Notes: generated from the letters alone by a model not told the origin. 64,000 nucleotides of DNA from a bacterium (GCA_905221105.1 CAJNBW010000001.1:372001-436000); one strand, 5' to 3'; counted from the stretch's first letter, positions 18,969-29,042 are shown. Made by a program: numbers and translations.

Positions 18969-19535
18969 TCAGGCCTGGTCTTTCCGAGAGAAATTGCTGA
19001 CGACGGTGATATTCCGATTGGGAACGAAGTGCAGAACCTGGTCTTCTCCTCTGAGTTGCGTTGTTCGAATACCGACGCTGATAACCTTGCCCGATACAGT
19101 AATAGGCCCATTTGTCAGAACAACATCATCTCCCACATCCAGTTGACGTTCAAAGAGGATGAAAAAGCCATTGATAACATCAGACAGAAAACCTTGGGCT
19201 CCCATCCCAATAGCCACCCCAGCAATTCCAGCACCTGCCAGTAAACTTGAAACTGGCAACCCTAAAATCGACAAAATGCAGTAAAGTAAAAAGAAATAAA
19301 GGGTATAATTAAACACATTCTCTAATAAACGTGAGATGGTTTTCTGACGTCCAACATCATGGTGAGACATTTTTAGAGAAGGTTTGACAATTCTCTGCAC
19401 CATGGTATGAAGCAGTTTCTTAGCTATATAAAAGAGCAAAAACAGGAATAAAAGAGAAAGTAGCTTGGTCAAGATATTCTCAATAATCGTTGTTATATCA
19501 AGCTTATTGAGGTAGGTTTGAAAAAATTCTTGCAT
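18969..19535 (-). CDS. Short MscS-type mechanosensitive channel
   Basis: Channel protein that opens under membrane tension. The 188 residues contain three membrane helices (about 15-35, 65-90, 95-120), the glycine/alanine-rich pore helix LLAGAGIAGVAIGMGAQGFL, and the beta domain ending at VPNRNITVVSNFSRKDQA. Typical MscS proteins continue for another 80-100 residues as the cytoplasmic alpha/beta cage; that part is missing, ending just after the beta domain. The stop is followed by 51 bp before the CorA-type gene. It may be a natural short form or a truncated gene. Extended -10 TGGTATAAT precedes it. Confidence 0.85.
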   Translation of the reverse strand: MQEFFQTYLNKLDITTIIENILTKLLSLLFLFLLFYIAKKLLHTMVQRIVKPSLKMSHHDVGRQKTISRLLENVFNYTLYFFLLYCILSILGLPVSSLLAGAGIAGVAIGMGAQGFLSDVINGFFILFERQLDVGDDVVLTNGPITVSGKVISVGIRTTQLRGEDQVLHFVPNRNITVVSNFSRKDQA

Positions 19536-19617
19536 AGAAAACTCCTTTCATTTATTATACCATACTTTCACAAGTGATAAATATTCAAAAATAATAGCCA
19601 AAATAGACAGAAAATTC

Positions 19618-19646
19618 TTGATTTTAGCTCATATTTATACTATAAT
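19618..19646 (+). promoter_or_regulatory. Sigma-A promoter of sstT
   Basis: TTGATT, 17 bp, TATAAT, about 30 bp upstream of the sstT ATG. It is divergent from the MscS gene promoter at about 19554. Confidence 0.75.
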
Positions 19647-19676
19647 CATAAACATTACACAACAAAGGAGATTGTT

Positions 19677-20882
19677 ATGAAAAAAATCATTCATGCTTGG
19701 AATAAGGCAAGCCTGATCAAACGTATCTTGATTGGCATGCTTATTGGAGGAACTCTAGGACTGACACTTCCTAACATTTCAGGAATTGGCCTGCTCGGAG
19801 ATCTCTTTGTTGGTGGCCTCAAAGCCATCGCACCGATTCTGGTCTTTGCCCTCGTTGCCAATGCCCTTTCCCAACATCAAAAGGGACAAGATAGCAATAT
19901 GAAAACGGTTATCTTCCTTTACTTGGTAGGAACCTTTGCCGCTGCCCTTATCGCTGTACTAGCAAGTTTCATCGTCCCTGTTGAAATTACCCTAAATAGT
20001 GCTAATACCGATATTGCCCCACCAGATGGGATTGGACAGGTCCTCAGCAATCTCTTACTTAAACTCGTCGACAATCCAGTCAATGCCCTCGTCACAGCCA
20101 ACTACATTGGTATCTTATCATGGGCAGTTGTTTTCGGGATTGCCATGAGAGAAGCAAGCAAAAATAGTAAAGAATTGCTCAAAACTATGGCTGATGTGAC
20201 TTCTAAAATTGTCGAATGGATCATCAACCTAGCACCATTTGGTATCCTTGGTCTTGTCTTTAAAACTATTTCCGATAAAGGAATCGGCAGTCTCGCAAAC
20301 TACGGTATTTTACTAGGACTATTGGTGACAACTATGTTCTTTGTGGCCCTAGTAGTCAATCCATTGATTGCCTTCCTCTTTATGAAGAGAAATCCTTATC
20401 CCCTCGTTTGGAAATGTTTGCGTGTCAGCGGTGTGACAGCCTTCTTCACTCGTAGTTCTGCGGCTAACATCCCTGTCAACATGAAACTTTGTCACGACCT
20501 TGGACTGGATCCAGATACCTATTCTGTTTCTATCCCACTTGGTTCTACTATCAACATGGCCGGGGCAGCGATTACTATTAACGTTTTGACCCTTGCTGCA
20601 GTAAATACTCTTGGAATCCCTGTTGACTTTGCGACAGCCTTTGTCCTCAGTGTAGTAGCAGCTATCTCAGCCTGTGGTGCTTCTGGTATTGCCGGAGGTT
20701 CCCTCCTTCTTATCCCAGTTGCATGTAGCCTTTTCGGTATTTCTAACGATATCGCCATGCAAGTTGTCGGAGTTGGTTTTGTGATTGGGGTCATCCAAGA
20801 CTCATGCGAAACAGCCCTCAACTCTTCTACAGACGTTCTCTTTACTGCTGTTGCCGAATACGCAGCAACCCGTAAAAAATAA
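19677..20882 (+). CDS. sstT: Serine/threonine:sodium symporter SstT
   Basis: Imports serine and threonine with sodium. The 401 residues belong to the dicarboxylate/amino acid:cation symporter fold, with about eight membrane helices and two hairpins. Family signatures seen are [17 protein letters not shown], the substrate loop [17 protein letters not shown], and the C-terminal [18 protein letters not shown] and [12 protein letters not shown]. Ribosome site AAAGGAGATTGTT. Single gene, followed by a BOX repeat. Confidence 0.96.
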   Translation: MKKIIHAWNKASLIKRILIGMLIGGTLGLTLPNISGIGLLGDLFVGGLKAIAPILVFALVANALSQHQKGQDSNMKTVIFLYLVGTFAAALIAVLASFIVPVEITLNSANTDIAPPDGIGQVLSNLLLKLVDNPVNALVTANYIGILSWAVVFGIAMREASKNSKELLKTMADVTSKIVEWIINLAPFGILGLVFKTISDKGIGSLANYGILLGLLVTTMFFVALVVNPLIAFLFMKRNPYPLVWKCLRVSGVTAFFTRSSAANIPVNMKLCHDLGLDPDTYSVSIPLGSTINMAGAAITINVLTLAAVNTLGIPVDFATAFVLSVVAAISACGASGIAGGSLLLIPVACSLFGISNDIAMQVVGVGFVIGVIQDSCETALNSSTDVLFTAVAEYAATRKK

Positions 20883-20935
20883 TCCATAAAGACAAGCCTG
20901 CTCAGGTTTTGTCTTTTGCTCTTTTATTCTAACTT

Positions 20936-21040
20936 ATACTCTTCGAAAATCAAATTCAAACCACGTCAGCTTCACCTTGCCGTACTCAAGTACTGCCTAC
21001 GGCTAGCTTCCTAGTTTGCTCTTTGATTTTCATTGAGTAT
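20936..21040 (+). repeat. BOX-type intergenic repeat (boxA-boxC, no boxB)
   Basis: A 105-bp element with complementary ends (ATACTCTTCGAAAATC and GATTTTCATTGAGTAT), flanked by TA. Its boxA half carries CGTCAGCTTCACCTTGCCGTA, nearly identical to the BOX-PCR primer core; the other half has GGCTAGCTTCCTAGTTTGCT of boxC. No boxB module is present. A second copy lies at 52893-52996 in the opposite orientation. It ends 15 bp before the next gene's ATG. Confidence 0.85.
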
Positions 21041-21055
21041 TATCAGGAAATTCTT

Positions 21056-22009
21056 ATGTCTATTAGCCAACGTACGACCAAGCTCATCTTAGCCACTTGC
21101 CTCGCCTGCCTGCTTGCTTATTTTCTCAATCTCTCTTCAGCAGTTTCGGCTGGAATTATCGCTCTCTTGAGCCTATCTGATACCCGTAGAAGCACTTTAA
21201 AACTGGCTCGCAATCGTCTTTTTTCTATGCTTCTAGCTTTGGTTATTGGGGTTTTGGTCTTTCACTTGAGCGGATTTCATATCTGGAGCCTTGGCCTCTA
21301 TTTGGCCCTATACGTTCCTCTAGCCTACAAGATGGGCTGGGAAATTGGCATCACACCAAGTAGCGTTTTGGTTAGCCATCTCTTGGTGCAAGAATCAACC
21401 TCGCCAGACCTTCTAGTCAATGAATTCCTTCTCTTTGCAATCGGTACAGGATTTGCTTTACTAGTCAATCTCTACATGCCTTCACGAGAAGAAGCAATCC
21501 AGCACTACCACACGCTGGTAGAAGAAAAGTTAAAAGATATTCTCCAGCGCTTCAAATATTACTTATCTAGAGGAGATGGACGCAATCGAGCACAGCTGGT
21601 AGAAGAATTGGACACCCTTTTGGAAGAAGCACTCAAACTGGTCTACCTAGATCACTCTGACCATCTCTTTCATCAGACCGACTACCATATCCACTACTTT
21701 GAGATGAGACAGCGACAAAGTCGTATCCTGAGAAACATGGCCCAGCAGATCAACACCTGTCACCTAGCTGCCAGTGAGAGCCTGATTTTGGCCCAACTCT
21801 TTTCAAAAATTGCAGGGCAACTGAGCCAGACCAATCCTGCTTCTGATTTGCTAGATGAAATTGAACGTTATCTGGAAGTCTTCCGCAACCGCAGTCTGCC
21901 CAAGACAAGAGAAGAATTTGAAACCCGTGCCACCCTTCTTCAACTCCTACGTGAAGCTAAAACCTTCATCCAAGTGAAAGTTGACTTTTACCAAAAATAT
22001 GGACAGTAA
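21056..22009 (+). CDS. Aromatic acid exporter-family (DUF939-like) membrane protein
   Basis: Membrane protein of 317 residues. The N-terminal half has five or six hydrophobic helices (from about residue 10 to 140); the C-terminal half is soluble and helical, with HYHTLVEEKLKDIL and YHIHYFEMRQRQSRIL, as in the ArAE_1 family. Function in the family is mostly inferred export of organic acids; no substrate is known here. The frame is open to 21023, inside the BOX repeat, but the ATG at 21056 with AGGA upstream begins the natural N-terminus MSISQRTTKLILATC. Confidence 0.85.
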   Translation: MSISQRTTKLILATCLACLLAYFLNLSSAVSAGIIALLSLSDTRRSTLKLARNRLFSMLLALVIGVLVFHLSGFHIWSLGLYLALYVPLAYKMGWEIGITPSSVLVSHLLVQESTSPDLLVNEFLLFAIGTGFALLVNLYMPSREEAIQHYHTLVEEKLKDILQRFKYYLSRGDGRNRAQLVEELDTLLEEALKLVYLDHSDHLFHQTDYHIHYFEMRQRQSRILRNMAQQINTCHLAASESLILAQLFSKIAGQLSQTNPASDLLDEIERYLEVFRNRSLPKTREEFETRATLLQLLREAKTFIQVKVDFYQKYGQ

Positions 22010-22061
22010 AAAAGAAAACTTCAGACCAATCACAAAAAGTGAATTTCTGAAGTTTTCTTTT
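22010..22061 (+). terminator. Terminator after the exporter-like gene
   Basis: AAAAGAAAACTTCAGA pairs with TCTGAAGTTTTCTTTT around a 20-base loop, ending in a T-rich run. The stem begins immediately after the stop codon. Confidence 0.8.
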
Positions 22062-22462
22062 ATTTGTAAGTTAGTACCATAAAGGTTAGTAATAGGACGA
22101 ATAAGCTATATAATTTAGCATCTTGTCCACGGGAAGTTGAAATAAGATACAGTATACCTTGCTGTCACATTATCCACTAGTAAAGTTTTACGAAGCGATA
22201 ATATTCGTAAAACTTTACCAGTGGAGCGCCTAGCCAAGTTCTATAGAGACTTAGCATTGGGTGCTTATATTATTACACAATCAAATAAGTTTACTGAACT
22301 ACTACACGGAGTTTGGCAAATCGATTACATTTATAAAACTCAGTTAATAAGACAGTCATACACTTTGCTTCCTTGCTTTTCCTAGTGAAGCGTTTAGGTA
22401 AGCCGCCATAGCGGTTACCGTCAAATGACAGCAACTTTATGTTGCTAGTCATTTGTAACGAT
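22062..22462. other. Structured noncoding stretch beside prfC
   Basis: About 400 bp without a recognisable gene. It holds a 21-nt inverted repeat with one mismatch (22174-22194 against 22204-22224; core GTAAAGTTTTACGAA). It also holds two hairpins just after the prfC stop on the minus strand: GGTAA/CCGC against GCGG/TTACC at 22397-22419, and CAAATGACAGCAAC against GTTGCTAGTCATTTG at 22422-22455. Between them a plus-strand frame stays open for about 75 codons without a start (…VERLAKFYRDLALGAYIITQ…), perhaps a decayed gene. Confidence 0.6.
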
Positions 22463-24007
22463 TTACATCTTCTCTTCCAACTCTACATCTGGATACTTAT
22501 CCGCAAACCAGCGGAGGGCAAAGTCGTTTTCAAAGAGAAAGACTGGCTGGTCAAAACGGTCTTTGGCCAAGATATTTCGGCTTGATGACATCCGTTCATC
22601 CAAGTCCTCAGGCTTGATCCAACGAACGGTCTTTTTCCCCATTGGACTCATGACCACTTCCGCATTGTACTCGCCTTCCATACGGTGCTTAAAGACTTCA
22701 AACTGGAGTTGACCAACAGCCCCCAGCATGTACTCGCCAGTTTGGTAATTCTTATAAAGCTGAATGGCTCCTTCTTGCACCAGTTGCTCAATCCCCTTGT
22801 GGAAAGATTTTTGCTTCATGACGTTCTTGGCAGAAACTTTCATGAAAATTTCAGGGGTAAAGGTTGGTAGCGGTTCAAATTCAAACTTGTTTTTTCCAAC
22901 TGTCAAGGTATCCCCAACCTGATAAGTACCTGTATCATAAACCCCGATAATATCCCCTGCCACGGCATTAGTCACATTTTCACGACTTTCCGCCATAAAC
23001 TGGGTAACATTCGACAGTTTGGCTCCCTTACCAGTACGAGGCAGATTGACACTCATACCTCGCTCAAATTCACCTGATACGATACGGACAAAGGCAATAC
23101 GGTCACGGTGACGAGGGTCCATGTTGGCTTGGATTTTAAAGACAAATCCTGAGAAATCTTTGTCATAAGGATCCACAATTTCGCCATCTGTTTTCTTGTG
23201 CCCATGTGGTTCTGGAGCAAACTTAAGGAAGGTCTCAAGGAAGGTCTGTACACCAAAGTTTGTCAAAGCTGAACCGAAGAAGACTGGCGTCAATTCTCCA
23301 GCAAAGATTGCTTCCTCTGAAAACTCATTCCCAGCTTCATTTAAAAGTTCAATATCATCTTTGACTTGCTCGTAGAAAGGATTGCTACCAAAAAGCTTGT
23401 CTCCATCTTCTAGACTGGCAAAACGTTCATCCCCTTTGTAGAGCTCCAAGCGTTGGTTATAGAGGTCATACAAGCCCTCAAAGGCTTTCCCCATCCCGAT
23501 TGGCCAGTTCATCGGATAGCTCGCAATGCCCAAGACTTCTTCCAATTCTTGCAAGAGGTCCAGCGGCTCACGACCGTCACGGTCTAGCTTATTCATAAAG
23601 GTAAAGACTGGAATGCCACGGTGTTTCACAACCTCAAACAATTTCTTGGTTTGAGCCTCGATACCCTTGGCAGAGTCCACGACCATGACCGCAGCATCCA
23701 CCGCCATCAAGGTACGATAGGTATCTTCTGAAAAATCCTCGTGCCCTGGTGTGTCTAGGATATTCACGCGCTTGCCATCGTAGTCAAATTGCATAACAGA
23801 TGAAGTCACCGAAATCCCACGTTGTTTCTCGATATCCATCCAGTCAGACTTGGCAAAAGTCCCAGTTTTCTTTCCTTTTACCGTACCAGCCTCACGAATC
23901 TCGCCCCCAAAGTAGAGCAACTGCTCAGTAATGGTAGTTTTCCCCGCGTCCGGGTGGGAGATGATGGCAAAGGTACGACGTTTCTTAATTTCTTCTTGAA
24001 TATTCAT
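22463..24007 (-). CDS. prfC: Peptide chain release factor 3
   Basis: Translational GTPase that removes RF1 or RF2 from the ribosome after termination. The 514 residues start with the GTPase motif SHPDAGKTT (17-25), followed by RGISVTSS (switch I), DTPGHEDF (G3) and NKLD (G4). The rest matches the EF-G-like domains. It has its own sigma-A promoter and stands alone. Confidence 0.97.
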   Translation of the reverse strand: MNIQEEIKKRRTFAIISHPDAGKTTITEQLLYFGGEIREAGTVKGKKTGTFAKSDWMDIEKQRGISVTSSVMQFDYDGKRVNILDTPGHEDFSEDTYRTLMAVDAAVMVVDSAKGIEAQTKKLFEVVKHRGIPVFTFMNKLDRDGREPLDLLQELEEVLGIASYPMNWPIGMGKAFEGLYDLYNQRLELYKGDERFASLEDGDKLFGSNPFYEQVKDDIELLNEAGNEFSEEAIFAGELTPVFFGSALTNFGVQTFLETFLKFAPEPHGHKKTDGEIVDPYDKDFSGFVFKIQANMDPRHRDRIAFVRIVSGEFERGMSVNLPRTGKGAKLSNVTQFMAESRENVTNAVAGDIIGVYDTGTYQVGDTLTVGKNKFEFEPLPTFTPEIFMKVSAKNVMKQKSFHKGIEQLVQEGAIQLYKNYQTGEYMLGAVGQLQFEVFKHRMEGEYNAEVVMSPMGKKTVRWIKPEDLDERMSSSRNILAKDRFDQPVFLFENDFALRWFADKYPDVELEEKM

Positions 24008-24096
24008 AAGTTCTCTTTCTTTGATTCTCTATTTTTCTTGTTTCAATAGCTAAGAATGATTTTTACATTGGATTTTACCATTCCTTTCAACACTCC

Positions 24097-24125
24097 ATTA
24101 TACCGGATTTTAGCATTTTTTTCAA
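24097..24125 (-). promoter_or_regulatory. Sigma-A promoter of prfC
   Basis: Minus strand TTGAAA, 17 bp, TATAAT, about 90 bp upstream of the prfC ATG. Confidence 0.7.
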
Positions 24126-24168
24126 TTTCTATTTTATGTTATACACTGCTAAAGCAGAACAATTCCCC

Positions 24169-24318
24169 TTGCAATTTTTAAAATAAATGTTACAATAAAT
24201 ATAGAAAAAGGTGTTGCGTCAACAACACCCCACAGAGCCGTTTAAGACGGTGGCTGTAATTACATAACTAAAAAATAGCTCGTTAACTTGCCAAAGTTAG
24301 GACGGCTATTTTTTGTTT
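24169..24318 (+). ncRNA. Candidate small RNA between prfC and gatC
   Basis: A promoter (TTGCAA 24169-24174, 16 bp, TACAAT 24191-24196) is followed by a chain of structures with no ORF. GGTGTTG...CAACACC lies at about 24210-24229 and AGCC...GGCT at about 24236-24254. A long terminator stem follows: AAAAAATAGC at 24270-24279 against GCTATTTTTT at 24305-24314, with TAACTT/AAGTTA inside. The predicted transcript is about 110 nt. The layout resembles an antitoxin RNA of type I systems or a trans-acting small RNA; no hydrophobic toxin ORF is evident on the opposite strand. Confidence 0.5.
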
Positions 24319-24438
24319 CTTTCAAAAAGCCAATCTCTATCCTCCAGTTGTCTTTTTTCACCTTTCCCTCCCTTATTTATAGGAAAATATGGTAAAATAG
24401 AACAGACTAAAAATCATCATTTCACGAAAGGATGCAAG

Positions 24439-24741
24439 ATGAAAATTACGCAAGAAGAGGTAACACACGTTGCCAATCTTTCAAAATTAAGATTCTCTGA
24501 AGAAGAAACTGCTGCCTTTGCGACTACCTTGTCTAAGATTGTTGACATGGTTGAATTGCTGGGCGAAGTCGACACAACCGGTGTCGCACCTACTACAACT
24601 ATGGCTGACCGCAAGACTGTACTCCGCCCTGATGTGGCCGAAGAAGGAACAGACCGTGATCGCTTGTTTAAAAATGTACCTGAAAAAGACAACTACTATA
24701 TCAAGGTACCAGCTATCCTAGACGATGGAGGAGATGCCTAA
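24439..24741 (+). CDS. gatC: Asp-tRNA(Asn)/Glu-tRNA(Gln) amidotransferase subunit C
   Basis: Small subunit (100 residues) that wraps around GatA and stabilises the GatCAB complex, which amidates misacylated Glu-tRNA(Gln) and Asp-tRNA(Asn). The family pattern [16 protein letters not shown] is at residues 7-22, with the late LRPDV. The frame is open to 24313, but GAAAGGATGCAAG before the ATG at 24439 marks the start. An extended -10 (TATGGTAAAAT, ending 24398) lies upstream. The stop overlaps the gatA start by one base. Confidence 0.96.
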   Translation: MKITQEEVTHVANLSKLRFSEEETAAFATTLSKIVDMVELLGEVDTTGVAPTTTMADRKTVLRPDVAEEGTDRDRLFKNVPEKDNYYIKVPAILDDGGDA

Positions 24742-26207
24742 TGACTTTTAATAACAAAACTATTGAAGACTTGCACAATCTCCTTGTTTCTAAGGAAATT
24801 TCTGCAACTGAATTAACCCAAGCAACGCTTGAAGATATCAAGTCTCGCGAGACAGCTATCAACGCTTTCGTCACAATTGCTGAGGAGCAAGCTCTTGCTC
24901 AAGCTAAAGCTATTGATGAAGCTGGAATTGACGCTGACAATGTCCTTTCAGGAATTCCACTAGCTGTTAAAGATAATATCTCTACAGACGGTATCCTCAC
25001 AACTGCAGCCTCAAAAATGCTCTACAACTACGAGCCAATCTTTGATGCGACAGCCGTTGCCAATGCAAAGGCTAAAGGCATGATTGTCGTAGGGAAAACC
25101 AACATGGACGAATTTGCCATGGGTGGTTCAGGTGAAACTTCACACTACGGAGCAACTAAAAACGCTTGGGACCACAGCAAGGTTCCTGGTGGTTCTTCAA
25201 GTGGTTCTGCCGCAGCTGTAGCTTCAGGTCAAGTTCGCTTGTCACTGGGTTCTGATACTGGTGGTTCTATCCGCCAACCTGCTGCCTTCAACGGGATTGT
25301 TGGTCTCAAACCAACTTACGGAACAGTTTCACGTTTCGGTCTCATTGCCTTCGGTAGCTCATTAGACCAAATTGGGCCTTTCGCACCAACTGTTAAGGAA
25401 AATGCCCTCTTACTCAACGCGATTGCTAGCGAAGATGCTAAAGACTCTACTTCTGCTCCTGTCCGCATCGCTGACTTTACTTCAAAAATCGGCCAAGACA
25501 TCAAGGGTATGAAAATCGCTTTGCCTAAAGAATATCTCGGTGAAGGAATTGACCCAGAGGTTAAGGAAACTATCCTGAATGCCGCTAAACACTTTGAAAA
25601 GCTTGGTGCTATCGTCGAAAAAGTCAGCCTTCCTCACTCTAAATACGGTGTTGCCGTTTACTACATCATTGCTTCATCTGAAGCTTCATCAAACTTACAA
25701 CGTTTTGACGGTATCCGTTACGGCTATCGTGCAGAAGATGCGACTAATCTTGACGAAATCTATGTAAACAGCCGTAGTCAAGGTTTCGGTGAAGAGGTGA
25801 AACGTCGTATCATGCTAGGTACTTTCAGTCTTTCATCAGGTTACTACGATGCCTACTACAAAAAAGCTGGACAAGTCCGTACCCTTATCATTCAAGATTT
25901 CGAAAAAGTCTTTGCGGATTATGACTTGATTTTGGGTCCAACTGCTCCAAGCATTGCCTATGACTTGGATTCACTCAACCACGACCCAGTTGCCATGTAC
26001 TTGGCTGACCTCTTGACAATCCCAGTCAACTTGGCAGGTCTGCCAGGAATTTCGATTCCTGCTGGATTCTCTCAAGGTCTACCTGTCGGTCTGCAATTGA
26101 TTGGTCCTAAGTACTCAGAAGAAACCATTTACCAAGCTGCTGCTGCCTTTGAAGCAACAACAGACTACCACAAACAACAACCCGTGATTTTTGGAGGTGA
26201 CAACTAA
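24741..26207 (+). CDS. gatA: Asp-tRNA(Asn)/Glu-tRNA(Gln) amidotransferase subunit A
   Basis: Amidase subunit (488 residues) that releases ammonia from glutamine. The Ser-cisSer-Lys triad of the amidase signature family is visible: Lys77 in [10 protein letters not shown] and the serine-rich loop [16 protein letters not shown] with [14 protein letters not shown]. Start overlaps gatC by one base and its stop overlaps gatB by one base, so the three genes are translationally coupled. Confidence 0.98.
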   Translation: MTFNNKTIEDLHNLLVSKEISATELTQATLEDIKSRETAINAFVTIAEEQALAQAKAIDEAGIDADNVLSGIPLAVKDNISTDGILTTAASKMLYNYEPIFDATAVANAKAKGMIVVGKTNMDEFAMGGSGETSHYGATKNAWDHSKVPGGSSSGSAAAVASGQVRLSLGSDTGGSIRQPAAFNGIVGLKPTYGTVSRFGLIAFGSSLDQIGPFAPTVKENALLLNAIASEDAKDSTSAPVRIADFTSKIGQDIKGMKIALPKEYLGEGIDPEVKETILNAAKHFEKLGAIVEKVSLPHSKYGVAVYYIIASSEASSNLQRFDGIRYGYRAEDATNLDEIYVNSRSQGFGEEVKRRIMLGTFSLSSGYYDAYYKKAGQVRTLIIQDFEKVFADYDLILGPTAPSIAYDLDSLNHDPVAMYLADLLTIPVNLAGLPGISIPAGFSQGLPVGLQLIGPKYSEETIYQAAAAFEATTDYHKQQPVIFGGDN

Positions 26208-27649
26208 TGAACTTTGAAACAGTCATTGGACTTGAAGTCCACGTAGAGCTCAACACCAATTCAAAAATCTTCTCACCTACTTCTGCCCACTTTGGAAATG
26301 ACCAAAATGCCAACACCAACGTGATTGACTGGTCTTTCCCAGGAGTACTTCCTGTTCTCAATAAAGGTGTTGTCGATGCCGGTATCAAGGCAGCCCTTGC
26401 CCTCAATATGGACATCCACAAAAAGATGCACTTTGACCGCAAAAACTACTTCTACCCTGATAATCCCAAAGCCTACCAAATTTCTCAGTTTGATGAGCCA
26501 ATCGGCTACAACGGCTGGATTGAAGTGGAGCTAGAAGACGGTACAACTAAGAAAATCGGTATCGAACGCGCTCACCTAGAGGAAGACGCTGGTAAAAACA
26601 CCCACGGTACAGATGGCTACTCCTACGTTGACCTCAACCGCCAAGGGGTGCCTTTGATTGAGATTGTATCTGAAGCCGACATGCGCTCGCCAGAAGAAGC
26701 CTATGCTTATCTAACCGCCCTCAAGGAAGTTATCCAATACGCTGGTATTTCTGACGTTAAGATGGAAGAAGGTTCAATGCGTGTGGATGCCAACATTTCC
26801 CTTCGTCCTTATGGTCAAGAAAAATTCGGTACCAAGACAGAGTTGAAGAACCTCAACTCCTTCTCAAACGTCCGTAAGGGGCTTGAATACGAAGTCCAAC
26901 GTCAAGCTGAAATCCTTCGCTCAGGTGGTCAAATCCGCCAAGAAACACGCCGTTACGATGAAGCGAATAAGGCAACCATCCTCATGCGTGTTAAGGAAGG
27001 CGCTGCTGACTACCGCTACTTCCCAGAACCAGACCTCCCACTCTTTGAAATCTCAGACGAGTGGATTGAGGAAATGCGTACAGAATTGCCAGAGTTTCCA
27101 AAAGAACGCCGTGCGCGCTACGTATCTGACCTTGGCTTGTCAGACTACGATGCTAGCCAGTTGACTGCTAACAAAGTCACATCTGACTTCTTTGAGAAAG
27201 CTGTTGCCCTCGGTGGCGATGCCAAACAAGTCTCTAACTGGCTCCAAGGGGAAGTCGCTCAGTTCTTGAACGCAGAAGGCAAGACACTGGAACAAATCGA
27301 ATTGACACCAGAAAACTTGGTTGAAATGATTGCCATCATCGAAGACGGCACTATCTCGTCTAAGATTGCCAAGAAAGTCTTTGTCCATCTCGCTAAAAAT
27401 GGCGGTGGCGCGCGTGAATACGTTGAAAAAGCAGGTATGGTTCAAATCTCAGATCCAGATATCCTGATTCCAATCATTCATCAAGTCTTTGCAGATAACG
27501 AAGCCGCAGTTGCCGACTTCAAGTCAGGCAAACGCAACGCTGACAAGGCCTTCACAGGATTCCTTATGAAAGCAACCAAAGGCCAAGCCAACCCACAAGT
27601 CGCCCTTAAACTACTTGCACAGGAATTGGCCAAGTTGAAAGAAGACTAA
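26207..27649 (+). CDS. gatB: Asp-tRNA(Asn)/Glu-tRNA(Gln) amidotransferase subunit B
   Basis: Kinase and tRNA-recognition subunit (480 residues) that phosphorylates the misacylated residue and transfers ammonia to it. Signatures: [19 protein letters not shown] near the N-terminus, [12 protein letters not shown], and HLEEDAGKN. The C-terminal YqeY-like tail ends [13 protein letters not shown]. Last gene of gatCAB. Confidence 0.98.
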   Translation: MNFETVIGLEVHVELNTNSKIFSPTSAHFGNDQNANTNVIDWSFPGVLPVLNKGVVDAGIKAALALNMDIHKKMHFDRKNYFYPDNPKAYQISQFDEPIGYNGWIEVELEDGTTKKIGIERAHLEEDAGKNTHGTDGYSYVDLNRQGVPLIEIVSEADMRSPEEAYAYLTALKEVIQYAGISDVKMEEGSMRVDANISLRPYGQEKFGTKTELKNLNSFSNVRKGLEYEVQRQAEILRSGGQIRQETRRYDEANKATILMRVKEGAADYRYFPEPDLPLFEISDEWIEEMRTELPEFPKERRARYVSDLGLSDYDASQLTANKVTSDFFEKAVALGGDAKQVSNWLQGEVAQFLNAEGKTLEQIELTPENLVEMIAIIEDGTISSKIAKKVFVHLAKNGGGAREYVEKAGMVQISDPDILIPIIHQVFADNEAAVADFKSGKRNADKAFTGFLMKATKGQANPQVALKLLAQELAKLKED

Positions 27650-27658
27650 TATGTAAAA

Positions 27659-27687
27659 GAAACCAGCCCTGAGGTTGGTTTTTTCTT
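27659..27687 (+). terminator. Terminator after gatB
   Basis: AAACCAGCC, loop CTGA, GGTTGGTTT, then TTTC. Its T run runs straight into the -35 box of the bdhA promoter. Confidence 0.75.
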
Positions 27688-27714
27688 GACAAATTTATAG
27701 AAAGCGTTTACAAT
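27686..27714 (+). promoter_or_regulatory. bdhA promoter overlapped by a cre site
   Basis: TTGACA, 17 bp, TACAAT. The sequence AGAAAGCGTTTACA (27699-27712) in the spacer and -10 matches the CcpA-binding cre consensus at all but the first base, so glucose repression by CcpA is expected. Positions were read directly; the regulation is inference. Confidence 0.8.
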
Positions 27715-27774
27715 ATTACGTGTAACGTTTCAAAAAAAGAAGACTAAAAATCGCAACAATAAGGAGTTATTCAT

Positions 27775-28818
27775 ATGGCTACAATGAAAGCTGCTCGCTG
27801 GCATGCAGCGAAAGATGTTCGTATTCAAGAAGTAGAAGTTCCTGAAGTACTTCCGCACCAAGTAAAAGTTGCAGTTAAGTTCACAGGAATTTGTGGTACT
27901 GACCTCCACGAATTTTTAGATGGTCCTATCTTCATCCCAACAGATGAACACGTCTATTCTGGTCAAAAAGCACCGGTAACACTGGGGCATGAATTTTCTG
28001 GCGAAATCGTAGAAGTTGGAAGCGATGTTACTCGTGTTAAAGTGGGTGATCGTGTTGCTGTAGAACCAATTCTAGCTAAGAATAACTTAGTTGGTGATTA
28101 TAACTTGGACCCAAACCTTAACTTTGTTGGTTTGGCTGCAGACGGTGGATTTGCCAAATATTGTGTTTTAGATGGCGACTTAGTACATGTTATTCCAGAT
28201 AGCTTGAGCTATGAGCAAGCTGCTCTCACTGAGCCCGCTGCTGTTGCAGTCTATGCTGTTCGTCAATCGTCTTTGAAAGCTGGCGATACAGCTGTTGTCT
28301 TTGGTTTAGGACCAATCGGTCTGTTAATTGTAGAAGCTCTCCGTGCAGCTGGTGCTTCTAAGATTTATGCCGTTGAATTATCACCAGAACGCCAAGCCAA
28401 AGCAGAGGAATTAGGGGCTATCGTTGTACGTCCACAAGAAGGAGAAACAGTTGTTGAAGCTGTACACCGTTTAACAAATGGTGGTGCAGACGTTTCTTAT
28501 GAAGTAACTGGTGTACCAGTAGTTTTGGGACAAGCTCTAGCTGCTGTACATAAGGCAGGTGAGTGTATGGTAGTCTCTATCTGGGAACGAGAAGCAAATA
28601 TCAATCCGAATGAATTTGCTATCCAAGAAAAGACACTAAAGGGAATTATTGCTTATCGTCACATCTTCCCTAAAGTATTAGAATTGATGGAACAAGGCTA
28701 CTTCTCTGCTGAAAAATTGGTTACTAAGAAAATTAAATTGGAAAATATCGTGGAAGAAGGCTTTATCGAATTAACCCAAGACAAGTCACAAATTAAGATT
28801 TTGGTAGAACCAGAATAA
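27775..28818 (+). CDS. bdhA: Zinc-type 2,3-butanediol dehydrogenase
   Basis: Medium-chain zinc alcohol dehydrogenase (347 residues) interconverting acetoin and 2,3-butanediol with NAD(H). The catalytic zinc ligands lie in GICGTDLHE and GHEFSGE; the NAD-binding loop is GLGPIGLL. The structural-zinc cysteines of classical ADHs are absent (EPILAKNNLVGDYNLD), just as in Bacillus BdhA, which this protein resembles along its length. The ATG at 27775 follows AAGGAGTTATTCAT; a second ATG two codons later is possible. It sits alone between gatB and efp with its own promoter and terminator, so it may be an inserted gene. Confidence 0.88.
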   Translation: MATMKAARWHAAKDVRIQEVEVPEVLPHQVKVAVKFTGICGTDLHEFLDGPIFIPTDEHVYSGQKAPVTLGHEFSGEIVEVGSDVTRVKVGDRVAVEPILAKNNLVGDYNLDPNLNFVGLAADGGFAKYCVLDGDLVHVIPDSLSYEQAALTEPAAVAVYAVRQSSLKAGDTAVVFGLGPIGLLIVEALRAAGASKIYAVELSPERQAKAEELGAIVVRPQEGETVVEAVHRLTNGGADVSYEVTGVPVVLGQALAAVHKAGECMVVSIWEREANINPNEFAIQEKTLKGIIAYRHIFPKVLELMEQGYFSAEKLVTKKIKLENIVEEGFIELTQDKSQIKILVEPE

Positions 28819-28847
28819 AAAATCAATCTTTTTAAGACAATACAATC

Positions 28848-28876
28848 AGGTCGAAGTAAGGTCACTTCGGCCTTTT
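28848..28876 (+). terminator. Terminator after bdhA
   Basis: AGGTCGAAGT, loop AAGGTC, ACTTCGGCCT, then TTT. Confidence 0.75.
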
Positions 28877-29042
28877 GAATATAATAAAAAACGTGATGGA
28901 TGCTCTTTCACATTAGGTACTCCACCTGACTAGGCAATATTCTTTTTCTCCCCTACCATCTCCCAATAACTATTTTGGCTTTATTTCCAGAAGATTTTAT
29001 GGTAAAATGAAGAGTAATAATATTTATTAAAGAGGTAAAAAC

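Noticed and set aside
20936..21040. Reading the repeat as a RUP element
   Set aside because: The length would suit RUP, but the internal sequence matches the boxA primer region of BOX almost exactly, so BOX is the better name.
28066..28110. Loss of the structural zinc cysteines in BdhA as a possible defect
   Set aside because: Bacillus BdhA lacks them too, so this is normal for the subfamily.
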